A stretch of 64,000 nt of DNA, from positions 87,038-151,037 of the forward strand of contig NZ_KB235919.1 in NCBI RefSeq assembly GCF_000332195.1. The letters run 5' to 3'. Below, piece after piece: positions 16,571 to 26,456 of the stretch. Position 1 is the stretch's first letter, and each line of letters opens with the position of its first letter. Made by a program: the position numbers and the translations under genes. Under the pieces are notes generated by a model, which was not told the origin of the DNA, made no database searches, and saw only the letters and a list, made by a program, of their open reading frames with translations. The stretch comes from Pleurocapsa sp. PCC 7319 (GTDB lineage: Bacteria > Cyanobacteriota > Cyanobacteriia > Cyanobacteriales > Xenococcaceae).

Positions 16571-19500
16571 ATGACCCAGCAACCAACTTTATCTCCTAAC
16601 CAATCTCAAATACGAAGCAATTATAATTCAGCAAAACTAAATGATAATACTCTACTACCCAATCAATTAACTTCTGCTCAATATCAAGAACTTAATCTAG
16701 GCAGTGGTATTCATCCGGATCTAATCAAGCTCAACTTTTTTCATTTAGCAGGAAATACAGCATTAGATCGTTTGTTTATATCTGATCGCCTGAGCAGAAT
16801 TAATACAGGTGCAGTTAGCTATAGTGTACTCAAGCGTTATCGACATGTTGAGCAAGGAGGTTGGTGGGTCTCGGGAGTTAATGTTCTCAACAATTATCAA
16901 GACGATCTCTGGGGGCAGTTTAAACCACTTCAGCCTCGACTATCGGCAGATAAGGGCAAGATTATTAAATATGAAGCTCCGCCAAAACACCCGACGGGAA
17001 TAATTGCGCTCAAAGTTTCTCAATATATATGGCTCAAAATCGCCGAACAAAATAATGTAAAACTATTTTTCTCTGCTCTAGCTTTTAAACTGCGGGACAG
17101 AAATGAACCAATATCTTTTTGGGAATGGGTAGTAAACCATCCTGAAATTCCCCTAGTTATTACCGAAGGAGCCAAAAAAGCTGCTGCTTTGTTGAGTCAA
17201 GGCTATGCTGCGATCGCTCTTCCTGGTGTCTTCAATGGTTATCGTCAACCAAAAGATGAATTTGGACGCAAAACTGGTTTGGCTAAACTCATACCGCAAC
17301 TTGAAGTCTTTGCTCAACCTGGACGGACAATTTATTTTGCTTTTGATCGGGATACCAAAGCTAATACTATTGCTAATGTCAATAAAGCGATCGCCAAAAC
17401 AGGAAAACTCTTAGTCAGAGCTGAAGCTCAGGTAAAAGTGATTAGTTGGTTAGAACCAGCCAAGGGAGTTGATGACCTAATTGTTACTCATGGTTCAGAA
17501 GCATTCCATCACGCTTACAATAACGCACTAACTTTAGAAACCTGGTTAGTTCAAACTCAAGTGCAACTTACCTATCCAATTAACATAAATCTCAATCAAC
17601 GCTACTTAGGTTCTCTAGCTAATTCAAAAAAAGAAAGATCTGTTCCCCGTTCCTTATTCCCTGTTCCCTCTCAGACCAAGTGCACTCAACTAGAAGATAA
17701 TCAAAAAGACACTGACCAGAATCAAGTATCTATCCCAACAGATAATGTTTTATCAGCAGCCTCTGAATCAACCTTAAAAATTCCCGATGATGCCCAACTT
17801 ATATGCCTAAAATCCCCCAAAGGTACAGGGAAAACTCATTTACTCGAACAAATTGTCAATCAAGCCACTAGAGAGGGAAAATGGGTTTTGCTATTAACTC
17901 ACCGCATTCAACTTGGTGAAGCACTATGTCAAAGAGTAGGATTGCCCTACCTGACCGAAATAAAGACAGTTGAATACGGTACTGTACTGGGTTATGGACT
18001 GTGCATTGACTCCTTACATCCTAATTCTGGTGCTAGATTTGATGCCAATAACTGGGAAGATGGAATAGTAATTATTGATGAAGCGGAACAAGTTATTTGG
18101 CATTTACTCAATTCAGCAACCTGTACTCAAGAGCGAGTTGAGATTTTATCCCAGTTTAAAACCCTAATTCAAAATAATCTTTCTGGAGAGGGAAAAGTCT
18201 ATTTAGCTGATGCAGATTTATCAAATGTCGCGATTGACTACATTGTTTCCCTTGCTGGTTTTCATGTCGAACCCTTTGTGGTTGTAAACGATTGGCAGCC
18301 TCCAGAAGAGCAACGCTGGACAATTTATAACTACGAAGAGAAAAATCCCGCTCATTTAGTTCGTGATTTGGTTAGTCATATTCAAGCTGGTGGCAAACCA
18401 TTTATTAGTTGTTCAGCTCAAAAACTACAATCGAAATGGGGTACTCAAAATTTAGAATCTTATTTGCAGCTAGAATTTCCCCATAAGAAAATTTTGCGTA
18501 TCGATTCCGAGACAGTAGCCGATCCTCATCATAGTGCTTATGGTTGCATTGCTCATCTCAATGAAATATTACCGCTTTACGATATTGCGATCGCCTCTCC
18601 ATCAATTGAAACCGGAGTCAGTATTGAATGTAAACGACAGATTACTCCCTATACTCAAATTCCCCTAGCATTTAAGCTTTTATTACAAGGCATTATCACA
18701 TCTCTAGGAAAAGTAACTACTATACCCCACTTTACTTCCGTCTGGGCGATCGCCCAAGGAGTACAGACAGCCGATTCGATTCGTCAAGTACTAGCCCGTA
18801 ACCGTTCCCCTGTTCCTCGTTATCTTTGGGCTGCTAAAAGAGGTTTTCATAAATGTATGGTTGGTAATGGAAGTGCAGTCAAAAAAGCTTTGATTGCTAG
18901 CACTAAGAACAAAGCGAGTACTAATATTCGCTTCTTACAGGCTGCTGATGCTTCCTTATGCGATCTCGATCTCAATTCTAATTTCCAACCAGAATCGCTA
19001 AATACTTGGGCAAGAAGAGGGTGCTATATCAATCTCACCATGCAAAACTATCGTAGATCTATTATTGAAGGATTAATTAGAGAAGGACATCTAGTCACTA
19101 CTCCCCCCGATCCTCAAGCAGACATACTAAATTCTGCATCAGATATAGAAGCACAACTAAAACAGGTAGCCAACACCAAATATCAAGTTGAATGTGGTCA
19201 GATAGCAAATTCGCCCAATCCCACAGATGCAGAATATCAAAAATTAAAAGATAAACGCGCCAAAACTAAACCAGAAAGATGGACTGAACGTAAAGGCAAC
19301 TTAGTTAGAAGATATGGCGAAGACATTCCCATTACCACAGAATTGGTCACTCAAGACGATCAAGGTTGGTATTCCAAAATACTTTTTCATTATTATCTTA
19401 CCGTCGGTAGACCTTATCTAATCCAACGGGATTCACGACAACTTCGAGCGATCGCTGCCAACACTAAGAATCGTCTCTGGCTACCAGATTTCAATCGCAG

Positions 19501-20122
19501 TTTACTATCGACTCCCTTAAGACTATTAGAAACTTTAATTACTGGTTTACTTAAACCTGGAGTTAAACATCGAGGTAGCGATCCCAATTTACAATTAATA
19601 GCTGAATTAGCATTATCGAATCAGAGAGAATTAAAGACATTTCTCGGTTTGACAATAGTTAAATCAGACACACCAATTAAAATTGCTCAGAAACTACTCA
19701 GTCTTTTAGGTCTTAAACTTACTTACATCGGTCGTCTTGGTTCCAGAAAAACAAGAGAACGAGTATATGTCTTTAAACCGCCTGATGATAGTAGGGAAAG
19801 AATTTTTGCATCCTGGCTTCAGCGAGATCAAACTCTAATGCCAGCCAAACTAACAAATAATTCTTCAACTACCTCCAGTAATTCCAATTTACTTTCGGTG
19901 TCCACTATCGGGAAAGATAATTCTTTATCCCCTGATACTGACTCTAGTAAAGCAAAAAAACAATTAGCTTCCCCCTATTCAATTCAACCGGGAACGATAG
20001 TTAAATGGCTGAGGAATAAAGAACAATGGATCGTCAAAGCAACTACTGGAATAGTCGCTAAGATTATCAATAAACAAGGAGAGGAAACTATAGTCAACTG
20101 CCAAGAACTACAATTCTGCTGA
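16571..20122 (+). CDS. Large plasmid replication protein (DUF3854 Toprim-like plus helicase, CyRepA-like)
   Basis: About 1183 aa from ATG 16571; an upstream in-frame TTG at 16553 would add 6, and residue numbers here count from it. The DUF3854 domain at about 170-320 has Toprim-like acidic motifs ITEGAKKAA (E205) and FAFDRDTK (D265, D267). An ATPase follows, with Walker A SPKGTGKTH (421-429) and Walker B IIDEAEQ (507-513). This domain order is that of the primase-helicase Rep proteins of cyanobacterial plasmids (CyRepA type, as in Synechocystis pSYSA). It would prime and unwind at the origin just upstream. The linker at about 359-375 includes a TTCCCTGTTCCCT tract read in frame, as if a repeat had invaded it. 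Confidence 0.82.
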   Translation: MTQQPTLSPNQSQIRSNYNSAKLNDNTLLPNQLTSAQYQELNLGSGIHPDLIKLNFFHLAGNTALDRLFISDRLSRINTGAVSYSVLKRYRHVEQGGWWVSGVNVLNNYQDDLWGQFKPLQPRLSADKGKIIKYEAPPKHPTGIIALKVSQYIWLKIAEQNNVKLFFSALAFKLRDRNEPISFWEWVVNHPEIPLVITEGAKKAAALLSQGYAAIALPGVFNGYRQPKDEFGRKTGLAKLIPQLEVFAQPGRTIYFAFDRDTKANTIANVNKAIAKTGKLLVRAEAQVKVISWLEPAKGVDDLIVTHGSEAFHHAYNNALTLETWLVQTQVQLTYPININLNQRYLGSLANSKKERSVPRSLFPVPSQTKCTQLEDNQKDTDQNQVSIPTDNVLSAASESTLKIPDDAQLICLKSPKGTGKTHLLEQIVNQATREGKWVLLLTHRIQLGEALCQRVGLPYLTEIKTVEYGTVLGYGLCIDSLHPNSGARFDANNWEDGIVIIDEAEQVIWHLLNSATCTQERVEILSQFKTLIQNNLSGEGKVYLADADLSNVAIDYIVSLAGFHVEPFVVVNDWQPPEEQRWTIYNYEEKNPAHLVRDLVSHIQAGGKPFISCSAQKLQSKWGTQNLESYLQLEFPHKKILRIDSETVADPHHSAYGCIAHLNEILPLYDIAIASPSIETGVSIECKRQITPYTQIPLAFKLLLQGIITSLGKVTTIPHFTSVWAIAQGVQTADSIRQVLARNRSPVPRYLWAAKRGFHKCMVGNGSAVKKALIASTKNKASTNIRFLQAADASLCDLDLNSNFQPESLNTWARRGCYINLTMQNYRRSIIEGLIREGHLVTTPPDPQADILNSASDIEAQLKQVANTKYQVECGQIANSPNPTDAEYQKLKDKRAKTKPERWTERKGNLVRRYGEDIPITTELVTQDDQGWYSKILFHYYLTVGRPYLIQRDSRQLRAIAANTKNRLWLPDFNRSLLSTPLRLLETLITGLLKPGVKHRGSDPNLQLIAELALSNQRELKTFLGLTIVKSDTPIKIAQKLLSLLGLKLTYIGRLGSRKTRERVYVFKPPDDSRERIFASWLQRDQTLMPAKLTNNSSTTSSNSNLLSVSTIGKDNSLSPDTDSSKAKKQLASPYSIQPGTIVKWLRNKEQWIVKATTGIVAKIINKQGEETIVNCQELQFC

Positions 20123-20327
20123 CCAAGCCAATTTAGAAGAGAAGGAGAAACAAGAACTTGTCGCCATAGAGCTAAACTGAATCAGCTAAGAGGGAGAAAT
20201 TTGGCTAGTTTCTAAATAAATAGCTGAGAATATTAACAAATAAGCTGGTTTGTATTCACAACTGGCGAATAGCAAGTAATATTGAGCATAAATTTATTTT
20301 GAGTCTTAAACACTAAATCCTAGGAAT

Positions 20328-21914
20328 ATGAGTAGTAATTTAATCCTAAAATTATGTCAGTTTTTAACCTCTCAACGTTATTCCACTTTTGGTTTTAGTT
20401 TGATTTCTATTTATCTAGCTTTAGCAACAGCCAGCTGGGGACAAAAAATACCTATAGCTGCCATATCAGAGCAACAAGCAAAACTTGCTCAAGTATTTAA
20501 TCAAAATCTAAATAGCGACGACCCTGATACTATACCCCTCGGTAATGAACAAACTATTGACGAAATTCAAGTTAACTTTGTCGATCGCAACAATCAACCA
20601 GTAACTGGAAAAACTAAACCAAATATTATTATCCAAGAGTTTGAACTCAAACCAGGAGACGTTTACGATCCTGAGTTGGCACAGAAAGGTTTAGATAGAG
20701 TCAACGATTTGTTCATTATTAAGCGTGGTACTCTTGACCTCAAACCATCAACGACAAACAATAATGTAGTCATGGTAGTGACAGTAGAAGAAAGTAATCC
20801 TTTCTTCTTGAGATTTGGTTTGACTTTACCTCCGCCAACAGCCTTACAAGGGGCTGCCAGAACAGTAACAGTTATTCCTCAGTCCCATCGAGCTAATGGA
20901 ATATCTGGTGGAGTCCGTTTGGGTTTACTTAATTTAGGTGGTACAAACAAAACAATATCTTTGGGTGTTGAAGGGGGCGCAGACACTTTAGGTTTAGACT
21001 TAGAATATCGAGATTTTTGGCGCCACGATCGCGGTTATGCAGTGAATATATTTAATCGCCAAACTGTAGAACCAGAATTTGAAAACGGAGATACTGAATT
21101 AAATTTACCAGATGGTGAGGGCGATCCTTGGATTGAGAGATTTGGTGGAGGTGTAGAATATTTTTTCCCTTTCAGTGAAGATTTTGAAGGTGCATTAGGG
21201 GTATCTTATCAAAAAGTTTCTGCTCGAGATGGTATATTTTCTGATTCATTAGAGCCAGTAGATGAAAATGGCAATCAACTAACTTTTAGTGATAATGGTC
21301 GAGATGATTTATTAACTATTAACTTTGCCAGTGTTTTAGATCGACGTAATAGTACCTCTAATCCTACACTGGGATATCGGTTACTGTTTGGTATGGATCA
21401 GTCAATTCCGATCGGTGATGCCAGTATTTTATACAACCGTCTGACTGCTAACTATACTCAGTTTTTACCTTTAAACTTATTTGGTTTTACTGAAGGAGAT
21501 CGGACTTTAGTTTTAAATTTTCAAGGAGGAACAGTGATTGGGGATTTGCCTCCCTACGAAGGATTTAGCTTGGGCGGTTCTAGTTCGGTGCGGGGCTTTA
21601 CTGGTGGTGAAGTGGGTACTGGAAGAAGTTTTGTGCAAGCTACAGCAGAATACCGCTTTCCGATGTTTAAGTTTGATGCTTTTAGTAACAAATTTGATGT
21701 AGGAGGCACTTTATTTGTAGACTATGGAACAGATCTCGATTCAGCAGATAGTGTTAAAGGCAGACCAGCCGAAGTCAGAGATAAACCAGGTAGTGCTTTC
21801 GGTTATGGTTTGGGTTTAAGGGTTTTGACTCGTTATGGCACTGTAAGACTAGAATTTGCTCTCAATGATGATGGAGGAAGTGCCTTTCACTTTAATATTG
21901 GTGAGCGTTTTTGA
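20328..21914 (+). CDS. Short Omp85/BamA-family outer-membrane protein
   Basis: A 528-aa protein: an N-terminal export signal (hydrophobic about 20-37), a single POTRA-like domain (about 70-155, QEFELKPGDVYDPELAQKGLDRVNDL) and a 16-stranded barrel from about 165. SSSVRGFTGGEVG near 427-439 is the loop-6 VRG(F/Y) motif, and the chain ends in a terminal aromatic strand (FHFNIGERF). Omp85 proteins insert or translocate proteins at the outer membrane. Cyanobacterial BamA homologues usually have three POTRA domains and 700 or more residues, so this is a reduced paralog. It overlaps the next gene or lies next to it. Confidence 0.87.
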   Translation: MSSNLILKLCQFLTSQRYSTFGFSLISIYLALATASWGQKIPIAAISEQQAKLAQVFNQNLNSDDPDTIPLGNEQTIDEIQVNFVDRNNQPVTGKTKPNIIIQEFELKPGDVYDPELAQKGLDRVNDLFIIKRGTLDLKPSTTNNNVVMVVTVEESNPFFLRFGLTLPPPTALQGAARTVTVIPQSHRANGISGGVRLGLLNLGGTNKTISLGVEGGADTLGLDLEYRDFWRHDRGYAVNIFNRQTVEPEFENGDTELNLPDGEGDPWIERFGGGVEYFFPFSEDFEGALGVSYQKVSARDGIFSDSLEPVDENGNQLTFSDNGRDDLLTINFASVLDRRNSTSNPTLGYRLLFGMDQSIPIGDASILYNRLTANYTQFLPLNLFGFTEGDRTLVLNFQGGTVIGDLPPYEGFSLGGSSSVRGFTGGEVGTGRSFVQATAEYRFPMFKFDAFSNKFDVGGTLFVDYGTDLDSADSVKGRPAEVRDKPGSAFGYGLGLRVLTRYGTVRLEFALNDDGGSAFHFNIGERF

Positions 21915-21925
21915 TCAATTTCGTT

Positions 21926-22687
21926 ATGATACTTGAGACAGTGCTATTTTTAAGGTGGCGAAAATTCAACTACAGATTATTAGTACTCGTGTTACTGGGT
22001 AAGTTATGCTTTTCTGTACTTTCAATCTCATCTGCTATTGCTCAAGAGGCAACACCAGATAAAACTGAGCAGAATAATATTCTATTTAACGAAATTGATA
22101 TTCCTCAAAAAGTGATTGAAGACAGCCCTGTATTACAAAAGTGGCTTCAAGAAGTACCTAATATAAGGGAAGAAATTCGTTATGATCCTGCTTTTCTGAC
22201 TCGTTTGCGTTTAGGTTTTAATTGGTTTCCTTCTACTGATGATGCAACTGGTTTTAATATCGGAGTGGAAGATATTTTTATCAAACGTACTGGTTTAACT
22301 TTTAGTGCAGATTATCAAATAGGAATTAATGGCGATCGCAATGCTGCTGGGGCAGATTTACACTATTTCTTATTGCCTTTAGGGAACTATGTTAATTTTG
22401 CTCCTTTGATAGGATATCGATACGTACAAAGCAATAATTTTTCTACCGATGGAGTACACTTAGGACTACGCTTGATGCTATCTTTTTCCCGTACTGGAGG
22501 AGGAGATATTTCATTCTCTCAAAGTTTTATTTCTCCAGGAGCAAATGAAGAAGTAGGCATAACTTCTGTTTCCGTTGGTTATGCAGTTTCTTCTCACTTA
22601 CGTTTGGCTAGCGATTTCGAATTACAGAATTCTGAGGAAGATAATGATAATCGCTTTGGAATTAATTTAGAATGGTTACTCTACTGA
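21926..22687 (+). CDS. Predicted outer-membrane beta-barrel protein, unknown
   Basis: About 253 aa from ATG 21926; a TTG at 21911 overlaps the stop of the Omp85 gene. A signal sequence ends near SSAIAQEA (about residue 40). The rest has alternating strands (LRLGFNWFP, LTFSADYQIGING, FAPLIGYRYV, GVHLGLRLMLSFSR, TSVSVGYAVSS, RFGINLEWLLY) ending in an aromatic-rich strand, which suggests an 8- to 10-stranded barrel. I cannot assign a family. It is coupled to the Omp85 protein, so it may be that protein's substrate or partner. Confidence 0.7.
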   Translation: MILETVLFLRWRKFNYRLLVLVLLGKLCFSVLSISSAIAQEATPDKTEQNNILFNEIDIPQKVIEDSPVLQKWLQEVPNIREEIRYDPAFLTRLRLGFNWFPSTDDATGFNIGVEDIFIKRTGLTFSADYQIGINGDRNAAGADLHYFLLPLGNYVNFAPLIGYRYVQSNNFSTDGVHLGLRLMLSFSRTGGGDISFSQSFISPGANEEVGITSVSVGYAVSSHLRLASDFELQNSEEDNDNRFGINLEWLLY

Positions 22688-22755
22688 ATTACTTTTTGTT
22701 TCGTTCAAATTATTTCGTTCAAAAAATCATATCTTCCAACTCGGAACTTATGTTG

Positions 22756-23418
22756 TCATAATAGCCCTCGATAACGAATAAACAGCAAAATAACTGTCCA
22801 CGAACCTAATGCGACTTTTATCGCTACTAGAATATTCAGTAAAGGAATTACCCCTCCACTAACCAGCGCACCTAATTCTCCTGGAGGTAATTCCCATCCC
22901 ATTAAAGTTAATGCGGCCAGAAGAATAAATACTAGAACTGAAATTTTTTCCCAAGTAGCTGCTTGCCACTTATGATATACAGCTTCCATCCATTGAGATG
23001 AGGAAGTAATGGCAATCAAACCAATCGCTGTTCCTCCAGCCACCCCTGCCGCAAAGCCGCCACCAGGACTGAGATGACCTCTAATTGCTAATTCAATACT
23101 GACGATCGCGGCAATGGTTGCCCCCAGGCAGGCTAATACAATCGAGGGGCGATCGCTAAATTGATATACTTTTTCAGTTGGTTTTTCATTTGCCAGCAGA
23201 AAACCTACACCCAAAATCGCGATCGTAAATACTACCACTTCAAAAATCGTGTCATAGAGCCGATTCCGAAAAATTATCCCAGAAACTGCATTAGATACAC
23301 CACTATCTTTTACTACTGATTCCACAATGGAAATTTCTGACCATTCTGCTACAGGATTAGGCATAGCTAGCATTTTGAAAAATAATGCTATCCCTGCTGC
23401 AATATAAACCCACTTCAT
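22756..23418 (-). CDS. mnhB: Mrp-type Na+/H+ antiporter subunit B (MnhB domain)
   Basis: A 220-aa membrane protein. The second half is the MnhB domain with GHLSPGGGFAAGVAGG (about residues 112-127), its hallmark. The first half carries a further membrane pair joined by a DRLYDTIFEVVVF-like stretch of the MbhE type. MnhB is part of the multi-subunit Mrp antiporter, which expels Na+ in exchange for H+. Its start abuts the end of the DUF4040 gene by one base, so translation is coupled. It is the last gene of the minus-strand Mrp operon. Confidence 0.9.
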   Translation of the reverse strand: MKWVYIAAGIALFFKMLAMPNPVAEWSEISIVESVVKDSGVSNAVSGIIFRNRLYDTIFEVVVFTIAILGVGFLLANEKPTEKVYQFSDRPSIVLACLGATIAAIVSIELAIRGHLSPGGGFAAGVAGGTAIGLIAITSSSQWMEAVYHKWQAATWEKISVLVFILLAALTLMGWELPPGELGALVSGGVIPLLNILVAIKVALGSWTVILLFIRYRGLL

Positions 23419-23978
23419 TAATGTTTATCCTCCACGTTAGATACAGTTACATAGGTCAAGGTTGTCTCTGGAAAAGTTAGCTCAGTTTGCAGAATCTCAA
23501 AAAGACGACGAACTCTAATGGCAGTATCGTAAATTTGCTCGTCATCTGGTTTTACCTGTTGTCGTTTATTACAGGTAGCGTGAACTTCCTTGGTCATTAA
23601 TGCCTTTTCCAAGGCTTGTGAATTAGGATATTCAACTAATTCAAGTCTTAAATGATACTTATTAACAACTTTCCTGAGATTAGTTATTATTTCTGCAAAA
23701 TAACTTTCTTTTTCTATAGTCAAATCTTTAAGTATTCCCAGACGCATCACCAGAGAAGAGCGAACTGCTATCACATAAAGAGTCACTACTAACATCGTCC
23801 CTACCAAAGCTTCGGTTAAAGCTACATCTGAAGCACCTAAAACTGCATAAACTAATGCTGCTACTGCTCCTAAAATTGCTCTAATAACTAGCGCATGATA
23901 GGGATTAACTTGAAACAACAACATCAATGCAGCTAGAGGTAGTAGAGCGACAATGACGTAAACATAGTTATCAATCAT
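23418..23978 (-). CDS. DUF4040/MbhD-type subunit (MrpA C-terminal equivalent)
   Basis: A 186-aa protein. Residues 1-85 have three membrane segments with AVLGASDVALTEALVGTML, the DUF4040 (MbhD) signature normally found at the C-terminus of MrpA. Residues 90-186 are a soluble extension not usual in MrpA. As a free-standing subunit it replaces that part of MrpA, which is missing as a full-length gene here. It sits between mnhG and mnhB. Confidence 0.85.
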   Translation of the reverse strand: MIDNYVYVIVALLPLAALMLLFQVNPYHALVIRAILGAVAALVYAVLGASDVALTEALVGTMLVVTLYVIAVRSSLVMRLGILKDLTIEKESYFAEIITNLRKVVNKYHLRLELVEYPNSQALEKALMTKEVHATCNKRQQVKPDDEQIYDTAIRVRRLFEILQTELTFPETTLTYVTVSNVEDKH

Positions 23979-24031
23979 ATCTACAAATTTTCAATTTAAA
24001 GTTAGATATTAAAAAAAAATGTTAGTCTGAT

Positions 24032-24301
24032 TTATCCCTTATCACTAGAACAGTATGCTAAGACATAACCTAAGACTGTATTCCAAATTGCTAAGGTAAT
24101 AATTGCTAACAGTAACAATGGCCATTCACGAGGTATCTTAAGTAGTAAACCCACCACTATAGTCATTGAGCCCAGGGTATCGGCTACTGAAAGACTATGG
24201 AGTTTAAATAAAACCGATCTGTTTCCTATCAGAGGGAATGTGCCCCAAAACCAGAAAATAATGCCGATAACTATTAGGCTGTAACTTAAGATATCAATCA
24301 T
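24032..24301 (-). CDS. mnhG: Mrp antiporter subunit G
   Basis: An 89-aa protein with three membrane segments. LFKLHSLSVADTLGSMTIVVGLLL (about residues 31-54) is the MnhG/PhaG core. It overlaps mnhF by four bases (ATGA), the usual F-G coupling in Mrp operons. Confidence 0.88.
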   Translation of the reverse strand: MIDILSYSLIVIGIIFWFWGTFPLIGNRSVLFKLHSLSVADTLGSMTIVVGLLLKIPREWPLLLLAIITLAIWNTVLGYVLAYCSSDKG

Positions 24302-24549
24302 GCTTCGTTCAATTGCTTAATTAAATGTGCTAGTAACATCAATCCCGCTTCACCTACACTGAGAATAATGACTGCAACTACTCCAATCGACCAATCATCT
24401 CTTAAAACTGAGACAAACAGCATCATAATTGAGGTTTTAGTCGCAATACTGGCAAATGCAAGCATTTTTTGCCAGATATCATTGTCTTGCCAAGCTTCGT
24501 AAATTGGTATCAGTAAAGCCAAAATCATGGCTATTAAAATTGAGTCCAT
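24298..24549 (-). CDS. mnhF: Mrp antiporter subunit F
   Basis: An 83-aa, three-span protein in the MnhF position between E and G. Length and hydrophobic profile fit MrpF/PhaF. The family's typical RV.GP.....D motif is weak, so assignment leans on context. The stop overlaps mnhG. Confidence 0.75.
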   Translation of the reverse strand: MDSILIAMILALLIPIYEAWQDNDIWQKMLAFASIATKTSIMMLFVSVLRDDWSIGVVAVIILSVGEAGLMLLAHLIKQLNEA

Positions 24550-24552
24550 TTT

Positions 24553-24963
24553 TTATAATTTTTGCTTAATTTTCTTTTTCTTACGTCTCACCAAATGTAC
24601 TTCGTACCAACCTTGTTCATCGTATTTAGTAACAATAGTTTTAGGTGTAAAGGTAATCAAAAATATATCCAGAAATATTAGTCCTGGCGTACGTCTTGGT
24701 TTAACTTTTTCTCTGACAATCTCTTCTTCATTGTGGGGACGTAGTATGATTTGAATCGCTTCAAAATAGGCTTGAGGAATCGCTACCATAATTTCCCACA
24801 ACACCCGTAGCCAATCTTTTAACTTCCCTGGGGATATCGAACCATGAGGTAACAAGAAGGCGATCGCTACACCAATGATAATATTGGCTAAACCGAAATC
24901 GGCAGTGAGTAAAAACCAAATTGTTAGTCGGAGTATTATATTGAGTATTGTGATCGTGCCCAT
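24553..24963 (-). CDS. mnhE: Mrp antiporter subunit E
   Basis: A 136-aa protein with two N-terminal hydrophobic segments and a basic soluble tail. It has the MnhE features ILRPHNEEEIVREKV and GLIFLDIFLITFTPKTIV. It overlaps the end of the adjacent mnhD by 28 bases. MrpE is thought to assist assembly of the complex. Confidence 0.85.
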   Translation of the reverse strand: MGTITILNIILRLTIWFLLTADFGLANIIIGVAIAFLLPHGSISPGKLKDWLRVLWEIMVAIPQAYFEAIQIILRPHNEEEIVREKVKPRRTPGLIFLDIFLITFTPKTIVTKYDEQGWYEVHLVRRKKKKIKQKL

Positions 24964-26456
24964 ATTATCCAGAAGAGTAAAATTAAAATTAAGCTCATAA
25001 TTCCTATGAGATGATCGAATTTTTCACTTGCTCGGGGTAATTTAATTACCAATTTCTTAAAAATTAGGAGATATGTTAGCCATCCAATAGCAATAGTTAC
25101 CAGTGGCTTGACAATATTTTCCAAAGTGTAGGCTTCGTAGTAAAAAATATTGGCTCCAATTAATCCACCAAGTAGGATTACCATTGCCCACCAAAAACCA
25201 GACTGAATTTTTTTTTGACCGTCAATTTCTCCAGCTGTATTACTATCAGCCTTAAACTGGTTATCATGGCGTAATACCAATTTCTTGTGAGGTAAGAAAA
25301 TAAATTTAGCAAAGGAAATTGCTGTTCCCAATGCAGCAATATTCATAGCAATAGCTTGCCAGGGTAAGAGATTTTTGGTAGTTAAGACTTTGGCTCCAAA
25401 ACCGGATAGTAGAGGAAAACCAGAGATCGAAAAACTAGCAATAACTAAAGCAATCCAGATTGGAGTATCAATAGGCTTATACTGTAATTCTTTAAAGTTT
25501 CGGCTGGGTAAAATACCAGCAATCAAAAATAGAGCAGACTTAACTAAGCCGTGAGTGAGGGCATAAAATCCAGCTACTATTGGCGCAGCTAGGACAAAAC
25601 CCAACTGAGAAATTGTGTGAAATGCTAACATTCGCTTCGTGTCTTTTTCAAAGACGGCATAGCCCACACCTAAAAGGGCTGTACTAACACCAAAAAACCT
25701 TACAATTGGATCGATTTCTTCTAACATCAGCGCACAGCGCACCAAAGGGAAGACACCCGCTTTGACCACCACCCCCGAAAGCATCGCCGATACTGGAGTT
25801 TCTGATTCTGAATGGGTTAAGGGCAACCACAAGCCCGATACAAAAATTCCTCCCTTAGCCAATAACCCCAAAAAAATTAGGGCGATCGCCTCTGGAGGAG
25901 AATCGAGTAAACCTGTAAATTGAAAGGAATTATTGGCTTGATATACCAGTACTGCCCCCACCAGATAAAACAACATTGCTGTATTACTGACAAAGAGATA
26001 ACGCAATCCTACCCAAATCGATCTGTCTGAACGAGGATAAGCAATCAGCAGAAATGAGGCAATACTGATAACTTCTAATGCTACGTACAAACTAATAAAA
26101 TCGGCACAGATAAAAGTAGCATTAACGCTACCATGCAGAATAACGATCTGCATATAAAAAAAAGCTTTTTTATTAGTTTGCCAACAGTAAAGAATAACTG
26201 CGATTGTTACTAGAGCATTAGTTAAAATAAAGAAGCCACTCAATTGATCGACAATTAAAGTAACGCCGAAATTATCTAATAGCTGAATTAACTGTACATC
26301 TAAAGGCGAAGCCATTAAAAATATCTGCACAGAGTAGCCAGCCGAAAGCAATGCTAATCCCAGTGATAGAGTTCGAGAGAGTTTAGGTAATAAATAAATA
26401 ACAAACCCAATAAAAAATGACGATGCGATCCAAGTAATTGTAAGATTATTGGTCAT
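24936..26456 (-). CDS. mnhD: Mrp proton-conducting subunit, MnhD paralog 1 (NdhD5/D6-like)
   Basis: A 506-aa antiporter-like protein of the NuoM/N fold with about 14 membrane segments. The core has LYVALEVISIASFLLIAYPRSD and WLPLTHSESETPVSAMLSGVVVKAGVFPL. Such subunits conduct protons in Mrp; in Synechocystis the equivalents are annotated NdhD5 and NdhD6. It is a tandem copy of the gene at 26593, almost identical over residues 55-220 and diverging in the C-terminal third. Confidence 0.9.
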   Translation of the reverse strand: MTNNLTITWIASSFFIGFVIYLLPKLSRTLSLGLALLSAGYSVQIFLMASPLDVQLIQLLDNFGVTLIVDQLSGFFILTNALVTIAVILYCWQTNKKAFFYMQIVILHGSVNATFICADFISLYVALEVISIASFLLIAYPRSDRSIWVGLRYLFVSNTAMLFYLVGAVLVYQANNSFQFTGLLDSPPEAIALIFLGLLAKGGIFVSGLWLPLTHSESETPVSAMLSGVVVKAGVFPLVRCALMLEEIDPIVRFFGVSTALLGVGYAVFEKDTKRMLAFHTISQLGFVLAAPIVAGFYALTHGLVKSALFLIAGILPSRNFKELQYKPIDTPIWIALVIASFSISGFPLLSGFGAKVLTTKNLLPWQAIAMNIAALGTAISFAKFIFLPHKKLVLRHDNQFKADSNTAGEIDGQKKIQSGFWWAMVILLGGLIGANIFYYEAYTLENIVKPLVTIAIGWLTYLLIFKKLVIKLPRASEKFDHLIGIMSLILILLFWIIWARSQYSI

